Positions 59,389 to 64,000 of a stretch of DNA of 64,000 bases are shown piece after piece. How positions within the stretch are numbered: the stretch's first letter is position 1; every line of letters begins with the position of its first letter. A program made the position numbers and the translations under genes. Under the pieces are notes generated by a model. The model saw only the letters and a program-made list of their open reading frames with translations. It did not search any database and was not told the origin of the DNA. The stretch lies in NCBI GenBank assembly GCA_051208045.1, contig JBPJFY010000001.1:310001-374000 (forward strand), in the 5' to 3' direction. Source of the stretch: LZORAL124-50-18 sp051208045 (GTDB lineage: Bacteria; Pseudomonadota; Gammaproteobacteria; Pseudomonadales; Oleiphilaceae).

Positions 59389-60490
59389 ACTGCAGCGCTT
59401 CTGTCAGTGCTTTCAGGTCATTTTCCAGCCCGATGATGCCGGAATAGGCATCCTCCATGTCTTCCAGGTAGTCTTCGATCATTTCGGTGAAGGTGGCGTC
59501 CTGCTCCTCCGTTGCCCCAATCGCGAGGAGGGTGGCGCTCACTTTGGCTTTCAGGCCGGACATGCCCCGGTTGATGTGTTCCGCATGGGCTTCAATCTGA
59601 TTTTGCATGCCGATAACACGCTCGATCCCCTTCTGTACCTGAGCCTGTAAGCCAAACTGTTGCTCCTGGTGCAGGGCAGCCATGGTGGAGATGGAGCGTG
59701 CCCGGGCATCCGCCAGATTGATCATGATGCCCAGTACATCTTTGATTTCGCCATAGCGCGCCTCGTCGTGGGGCATCTCTCTTACCAGTATCGTGACATC
59801 GGACCCGTTGGTTACGGTCACCAGCCCGATATCGACAAATCGGCCTTTTTCCCGGCACATGGCCATCAGCACCGAAGACTGGGAGTCTTCGCCGCAATAG
59901 TAGTATTTTGCATCGTTCTGGCTGACGATCATTACCGCGCAGTTGATGCTGAACTGTTGCAGGTACTCACGAAGCACGCGGGCCAATTCTTCATGGGACT
60001 GTGTGCGAATTGTGTCTTCCATAAACCGCAGGATCAGCCCCAGATCGCTGCTCTGCTTCATGGCGGCCATCGCCGTCTGCATGGCGTCCATGGCATCCTG
60101 TTTGAGCTTGCGATAGAACTGTTTGGCGTTCAGGTTGAGCTGAACCTTCGCCAGAAACTCTTCCGGCTGAAACGGTTTTGCCAGAAAATCGTTCGCGCCC
60201 GCCTCGTAGGCTTGCAGACGGGTGTCAAAGCCCGACTCTTCGGTGAGCACGATGAGGGAGGCGCTGTTTTCTTCCAGCGCATTACGAATGTCCGGGATGA
60301 GTGTCCACCCCGGGCTGCCGCCGGGTGGGTCGATCACAATCAGGTCAGGTTTCTGTTCGAGTGCGTCCAGACACTCTTGTGCTGTGGCTGCGGTGATGAC
60401 TCTGACATCATCCTCCAGCATGTTCTCCAGCATCTCCCGGTGAATTTCATCTTCATCGACGATCAAAACCGTCGCCTGTGGATCAACCAT
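59366..60490 (-). CDS. Receiver-domain protein with novel C-terminal region
   Basis: The protein has 374 residues. The receiver opens VLIVDEDEIHREMLENMLEDD, with the phosphorylation site Asp in DLIVIDPPGGSPG and Lys in FLAKPFQPEEFL. The Pro-Pro after the Asp is unusual for receivers. A coiled-coil linker follows (FYRKLKQDAMDAMQTAMAAMKQSSDLG). The C-terminal 200 residues look like a GAF-like or similar sensor (INCAVMIVSQNDAKYYYCGED), then a helical tail (HEQQFGLQAQVQKGIERV). No DNA-binding domain. It may be an adaptor in a signalling system. Confidence 0.75.
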   Translation of the reverse strand: MVDPQATVLIVDEDEIHREMLENMLEDDVRVITAATAQECLDALEQKPDLIVIDPPGGSPGWTLIPDIRNALEENSASLIVLTEESGFDTRLQAYEAGANDFLAKPFQPEEFLAKVQLNLNAKQFYRKLKQDAMDAMQTAMAAMKQSSDLGLILRFMEDTIRTQSHEELARVLREYLQQFSINCAVMIVSQNDAKYYYCGEDSQSSVLMAMCREKGRFVDIGLVTVTNGSDVTILVREMPHDEARYGEIKDVLGIMINLADARARSISTMAALHQEQQFGLQAQVQKGIERVIGMQNQIEAHAEHINRGMSGLKAKVSATLLAIGATEEQDATFTEMIEDYLEDMEDAYSGIIGLENDLKALTEALQSISASDG

Positions 60491-60534
60491 GTATGCGCTC
60501 CCGTCCTCTGCTCTTTTTCAGGAGCATAGTCGGC

Positions 60535-61536
60535 TCAGGGTTTTTCTGCCACCATGACCGCGCGGAGGGGGGCCGGGTAACCTTCGATGGTTTTACTGTG
60601 ATCATCCGGGTCGAGAAAATCCACGAGTGACTGGTAGGTCATCCAGTCAGTGGCGCGCTGTTCTTCCAGCGATGTTTGATTCAAATCGACACAACGCACC
60701 TGGTGAAAACCGCAGCGTTCCAGCCACAGGGTGAGTGTGGCCGGGGTGGGAATAAACCAGACGTTGCGCATCATGGCATAGCGGTCTTCCGGCATCAGTG
60801 CATAGCCGGGCGGGTGACCGGGTTGGTCCGGCACCACAAGGGTTTCCAGCACCAGTTGGCCACCAGAGCGAAGCGCGCCTTTGAGTTCGTAGAGATGATC
60901 GATCGGGGAGCGTCGGTGGTACAAAACCCCCATGGAGAATACGGTATCAAAGGCACCCAGGTCGGGCTGAATCTCTTCCATTTTGAACGGCAGAAAATCC
61001 ACGGGCTCTGCCATGCCCACGTACTTTTTTACCGCCAGAAATTGCATGAGAAAAAGCTGGCTGGGATCGATGCCGATCACGCGTTTCGCGCCAGCGCCGC
61101 GCATACGCCAGCAGTGGTAGCCGGAACCACAGCCGACATCGAGTACGACATGGCCTGCCAGTGATTGAAGGTGGGGGGTCAGCCGATCCCACTTCCAGTC
61201 AGATCGCCATTCCGTATCAATGAAGGTGTCGAAGAACTGAAACGGTCCTTTGCGCCAGGGAGCGAGTCCCTGCAAACCCCGGGCGAGATCTAACCGCTGT
61301 GCGTCGGTCAGCGCTTGGTGGGCCTGAATGGTGATGGTTGGCTGGGTGAGGTCCACCTGTACCTCAGTTAAATCCGGGAGCTGATTGAGCGCGGTTAACC
61401 AGCGGGCGATGTCACCATGGGATTGGGTGACCAGCTTTTCCGTGGCGAGTTGTTGTACCTGGTCGGACCAGTGCTTGAAGCGGCTGTTAGCGAGGTAGTA
61501 AAACAGGCCATCGTAGATTTCATCGATGTTAATCAT
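60535..61536 (-). CDS. cmoB: tRNA U34 carboxymethyltransferase
   Basis: About 333 residues from the ATG that overlaps the end of cmoA by eight bases (MINIDEIYDGLFYYLANS). The SAM-fold motif reads VVLDVGCGSGYHCWRMRGAGA. KGPFQFFDTFIDTEWRSDWKWDR and MGVLYHRRSPIDHLYELK are typical of CmoB. It uses carboxy-SAM from CmoA to make cmo5U at the wobble base. The gene order cmoA-cmoB agrees. Confidence 0.94.
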   Translation of the reverse strand: MINIDEIYDGLFYYLANSRFKHWSDQVQQLATEKLVTQSHGDIARWLTALNQLPDLTEVQVDLTQPTITIQAHQALTDAQRLDLARGLQGLAPWRKGPFQFFDTFIDTEWRSDWKWDRLTPHLQSLAGHVVLDVGCGSGYHCWRMRGAGAKRVIGIDPSQLFLMQFLAVKKYVGMAEPVDFLPFKMEEIQPDLGAFDTVFSMGVLYHRRSPIDHLYELKGALRSGGQLVLETLVVPDQPGHPPGYALMPEDRYAMMRNVWFIPTPATLTLWLERCGFHQVRCVDLNQTSLEEQRATDWMTYQSLVDFLDPDDHSKTIEGYPAPLRAVMVAEKP

Positions 61537-62278
61537 GCGCGTCACCGGATTTGAGGGCAATGAACGAGACAAAGCTGAAGCATTGGTACCATGCCTGGGC
61601 GTGGTTGAAGCCCGCAGTCTGCAAGCGCTGCAGGTGTGCTTCTCTCGATTCGGGCAGCAACACCTTTTCAATGGCAGCCCGTTTTTGGCTGACCTCCAGA
61701 TCCGAGTACCCGTTGGCTTTTTTGAAGGCGTGATGCAGATCCGTGTTGACCGCTTGCTCCATTGCGCTGTCAAAGCAGATTTTTTCCGACAGGATCAGGC
61801 AGCCGCCGGGAACCAATCCCGTGTAAATCGTTTGAATGAGGGCCAGTCGATCTTCCGGTGGTACGAATTGCAACGTGAAATTCAACGTGACGACGGAGGC
61901 ATTTTCAATAGGCGTTTGCCGGATGTCCTGCGCCACCAGATCCACCGGTACCGGGCAGTTATCCAATTCAATATAGTGGTTGCAGCGTTCGAGCATGGCG
62001 GCGGAGTTGTCTATGGCAATGACTCGTGTACCATCGATCTGCTTCAACCCGTGACGCATGGCCAGCGTGGAAGCGCCGAGCGAACAGCCGAGGTCATAGG
62101 TTTGCGTGCCGGCCTGGGCATACCGAGCGGTAATCACTTCAATCATCGGAATAATCGTGGTGTAACCGGGTACCGAGCGCCGGATCATGTCCGGGAATAC
62201 GCGCGCGACGGCGTCGTCAAAGGCGAAGTCGGCGACGGCTTGGGCAGGTTTGGCGTAGAGATCGTCTCGTTCAGTCAT
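61529..62278 (-). CDS. cmoA: Carboxy-SAM synthase
   Basis: The protein has 249 residues. It opens DDLYAKPAQAVADFAFDDAVARVFPDMIRRSVPGY, the CmoA signature. The SAM motif is TYDLGCSLGASTLAMRHG. VTLNFTLQFVPPEDRLALI follows. It makes carboxy-S-adenosylmethionine from SAM and prephenate for CmoB, whose start it overlaps. It lies six bases after the small gene upstream (stop at 62285). Confidence 0.94.
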   Translation of the reverse strand: MTERDDLYAKPAQAVADFAFDDAVARVFPDMIRRSVPGYTTIIPMIEVITARYAQAGTQTYDLGCSLGASTLAMRHGLKQIDGTRVIAIDNSAAMLERCNHYIELDNCPVPVDLVAQDIRQTPIENASVVTLNFTLQFVPPEDRLALIQTIYTGLVPGGCLILSEKICFDSAMEQAVNTDLHHAFKKANGYSDLEVSQKRAAIEKVLLPESREAHLQRLQTAGFNHAQAWYQCFSFVSFIALKSGDAHD

Positions 62279-62284
62279 TGGCGT

Positions 62285-62635
62285 TTACTGCGCTGTTTCA
62301 AACGTGGGCTGGCACAGGATCGGTCGGTTTTTATAGTCCACGATGAGTGCGCGCATCTCCGTCTGAGTACTGCTTTGGAAGATGATGAGCCCTTCCTGGC
62401 AGTGCGCTTCGATCACCGGTGCTTTGGTGGAAAGCCGATGGCTTTCGCCAGCCTGCAGCAGAATGCCTTTGTATTCCGCCACCTGAAAGGCATCACCGGT
62501 CTCCGTATGTTTGATTTTACCCATCAGTTCCAGCGCTACCACGGTGAGAATCAGCGTGATCACGGCAGTACCAATGAGGAGGTTGATGGGCAGGCCCGGT
62601 GTCTTTCCCTGTGCGTGAGAGTATTCTTGTGCCAC
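62285..62635 (-). CDS. Small single-pass membrane protein of unknown function
   Basis: About 116 residues from a GTG at 62635 (VAQEYSHAQGKTPGL). One membrane segment (INLLIGTAVITLILTVVALELM) is followed by a periplasmic domain of about 75 residues with two cysteines (EAHCQEGLIIFQSS; RPILCQPTFE) that might form a disulfide. It lies between srkA and cmoA on the same strand with short gaps. I do not recognise it. The start is uncertain since no ATG suits. Confidence 0.55.
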   Translation of the reverse strand: MAQEYSHAQGKTPGLPINLLIGTAVITLILTVVALELMGKIKHTETGDAFQVAEYKGILLQAGESHRLSTKAPVIEAHCQEGLIIFQSSTQTEMRALIVDYKNRPILCQPTFETAQ

Positions 62636-62663
62636 GAGTTTTTCCGTTAATGAGGTAATTCTG

Positions 62664-63656
62664 TTAGTTAAGCAGTTTAAGCGGGGGCTCTTGAAGCGCA
62701 GATTGCTGCTCGCGGAGTTCCAGAATGTGTTCCGACCAGTACCGTTGTGTGTTAAACCAGGGAAAATGGTGCGGGAATGCCGGGTCGGTCCAGCGTTTTG
62801 CCAGCCAGGCCGCATAGTTCATGATCCTGAGCGTGCGAAGGGTTTCGATCAGCGATAGCTCCGCAGGATTGAAGTCATGAAATTCCTGGTAGCCTTCGAT
62901 CAGTTCGGAAATCTGTTTGGTGCAAGTCATCCGGTCCCCGCACAGGAGTAGCCAGAGATCCTGAATGGCGGGCCCGTTTTTGCAATCATCGAAATCAACG
63001 AAATAGTGCTGCTCATCCCGACAGAGAATGTTGCCGGCATGGCAATCGCCGTGCAATCGTAGCGTGGGCAGATTCGGGAACGGCGCAAGTGCCTGCGTCA
63101 TGCGGCCTATCAGATCTGCCACGGTGGACGTATAGGCGGGCATCAGGTCACCCGGAATAAAGTGGTGCTCGGTGAGCCATTGGGTGCTTTCCCGAGCTTC
63201 TGTCAATACATCCAGTGTGGTGCGGTGGTCAAAGGGTCGGGTCGCGCCACAGGCATGCATTCGCCCGACATAGCGGCCAATGGCAAACAGGCTGTCCATG
63301 TCTTCCAGTTCGGGCGTGCGTCCGCCTTTTCGCGGGAACACCGCAAACAGGAAACCTTCGTAGTCATGCAATGTGGTGTCGTTAATCCGTTGCGGGGTCA
63401 CTACGGGGATCTCCAGCGCAGCCAGCTCCTCCAGAAAACGGTGTTCTTCCAGAATCTGCGCGGCATTCCAGCGACCCGGGCGGTAGAACTTCACCACCAC
63501 CGGTGTGTCCGCTTCAATACCCACTTGATAAACGCGGTTTTCGTAGCTGTTGAGCGCCAGAATGCGGGCGTCTGTCCACAACCCGGTGGATTCGACAGCG
63601 TTTAAGACCGTGTCCGGTGTCAGGCGGTCGTAAGGGTGCGCTTCGTTGGTTGACAT
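62664..63656 (-). CDS. srkA: Stress-response kinase SrkA (YihE)
   Basis: About 330 residues from ATG 63656 (MSTNEAHPYDRLTPD); a GTG four codons upstream is possible. NSYENRVYQVGIEADTPVVVKFYRPGRW holds the nucleotide-binding lysine. The catalytic loop is LHGDCHAGNILC and the metal site VDFDDCKNGPAIQDLW. This is the SrkA/RdoA protein-kinase-like family, linked in E. coli to Cpx stress control and MazEF. Its position before the small membrane-protein gene suggests they share a transcript. Confidence 0.92.
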   Translation of the reverse strand: MSTNEAHPYDRLTPDTVLNAVESTGLWTDARILALNSYENRVYQVGIEADTPVVVKFYRPGRWNAAQILEEHRFLEELAALEIPVVTPQRINDTTLHDYEGFLFAVFPRKGGRTPELEDMDSLFAIGRYVGRMHACGATRPFDHRTTLDVLTEARESTQWLTEHHFIPGDLMPAYTSTVADLIGRMTQALAPFPNLPTLRLHGDCHAGNILCRDEQHYFVDFDDCKNGPAIQDLWLLLCGDRMTCTKQISELIEGYQEFHDFNPAELSLIETLRTLRIMNYAAWLAKRWTDPAFPHHFPWFNTQRYWSEHILELREQQSALQEPPLKLLN

Positions 63657-63745
63657 GAGTGTATTCACATTGCAGAAATCAGGCGTGATAGTATCATGAT
63701 TTGAGCCACAACAAGAGCGTCTCTGTCTGAAGGAATGATTCCCCT

Positions 63746-64000
63746 ATGAAAGTCTTGCCTGCCAATCAGTTTGCGTTGCTGCTCGGTCGTCTGCTCATTG
63801 CAGCACTCTTTGTGCTGGAGGGTATCCAAAAAATGGCCAACTATGAACCTACACAGATCTACATGAGTCTGATGGGGTTGCCGGCGAGTGCCTTACCCTG
63901 GGTGATTCTCCTGGAAGTGCTGGGTGGGATCTTCATCGTGCTGGGCGTGTTCACCCGCGTCACCAGCCTGCTGTTCGTGGGATTTTGCCTGTTAACCGCT
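63746..64000 (+). CDS. DoxX-family membrane protein, N-terminal part (runs past the window)
   Basis: Eighty-five codons are present. It begins MKVLPANQFALLLGRLLIAALFVLEGIQKMANYEPTQ, then LPASALPWVILLEVLGGIFIVLGVFTR, which is the DoxX pattern of an opening helix with GRLLIA and a later LLEVLGG helix. AAGGA lies before the ATG. DoxX proteins are small four-helix membrane proteins, sometimes in quinol oxidation or stress. Function unknown. Confidence 0.85.
   Translation, partial: MKVLPANQFALLLGRLLIAALFVLEGIQKMANYEPTQIYMSLMGLPASALPWVILLEVLGGIFIVLGVFTRVTSLLFVGFCLLTA

Noticed and set aside
1..64000. tRNA, rRNA, CRISPR, insertion sequences, prophage
   Set aside because: I looked through the gaps and found no cloverleaf, repeat-spacer array, transposase or phage genes.

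Overview
The window is chromosomal DNA from a free-living, flagellated, type-IV-piliated gammaproteobacterium of the Pseudomonadales/Oceanospirillales kind. I would look first among Marinobacter-, Alcanivorax- or Ketobacter-like genera, but this cannot be settled from the sequence alone. Three things point there: the run parC-serB-fimX-(PilZ-like gene)...psd-rhdA, which is the Pseudomonas gene neighbourhood; the EF-P modification genes epmA and epmB; and an acyclic terpene (atu) catabolic cluster. Base composition is even and moderately GC-rich. The exception is an AT-rich patch at about 10.65-11.35 kb that carries a ccdAB toxin-antitoxin pair. I see no rRNA, tRNA, CRISPR, insertion sequence or prophage.

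Layout. 0-11 kb: the end of an HD-GYP protein, a PAS-GGDEF protein with a ruined GGDEF motif, a GMC oxidoreductase, an orphan ParA-like ATPase, a DUF3857/transglutaminase protein with a lipoprotein partner, a divergent sigma-70 factor, an AraC regulator, an alpha/beta hydrolase pair, and ccdAB. 11.4-19.7 kb: a leftward operon collinear with Pseudomonas atuBCDEFG, with a TetR gene (atuR-like) divergent from it. A palindromic operator lies between the two overlapping promoters. 19.7-25.3 kb: a hybrid histidine kinase with a convergent LuxR-type response regulator, pilU, a YciH/SUI1 factor and an active-looking diguanylate cyclase. 25.5-37.8 kb: parC-serB, a FimX-like protein with a PilZ-like neighbour, epmB / efp-epmA, psd and rhdA.

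37.9-43.2 kb: a tightly packed five-gene operon (LolA-like periplasmic protein, two FtsX-type permeases, an ABC ATPase, an outer-membrane barrel candidate) that looks like a complete trans-envelope lipid or lipoprotein export route of unknown cargo. 43.2-52.2 kb: two periplasmic binding-protein genes, a GGCT-like protein, a PiT transporter, an inositol-phosphatase family protein with pheA, a membrane J-domain protein, a thiolase and cca. 52.2-64 kb: a REC-HD-GYP response regulator, flgP-flgT, a GFA protein, a membrane-protein gene broken by one in-frame amber codon, a chemoreceptor with a c-type haem motif, two proteins of unknown role, cmoA-cmoB, srkA and the start of a DoxX gene.

Themes. 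The atu genes should take citronellol/geraniol-type terpenoids through geranyl-CoA carboxylation. At least six products are c-di-GMP turnover or receptor candidates, and PilU, FimX, FlgP and FlgT tie this to surface motility. The best candidates for something new are the five-gene envelope export operon, the amber-interrupted gene and the divergent sigma factor.
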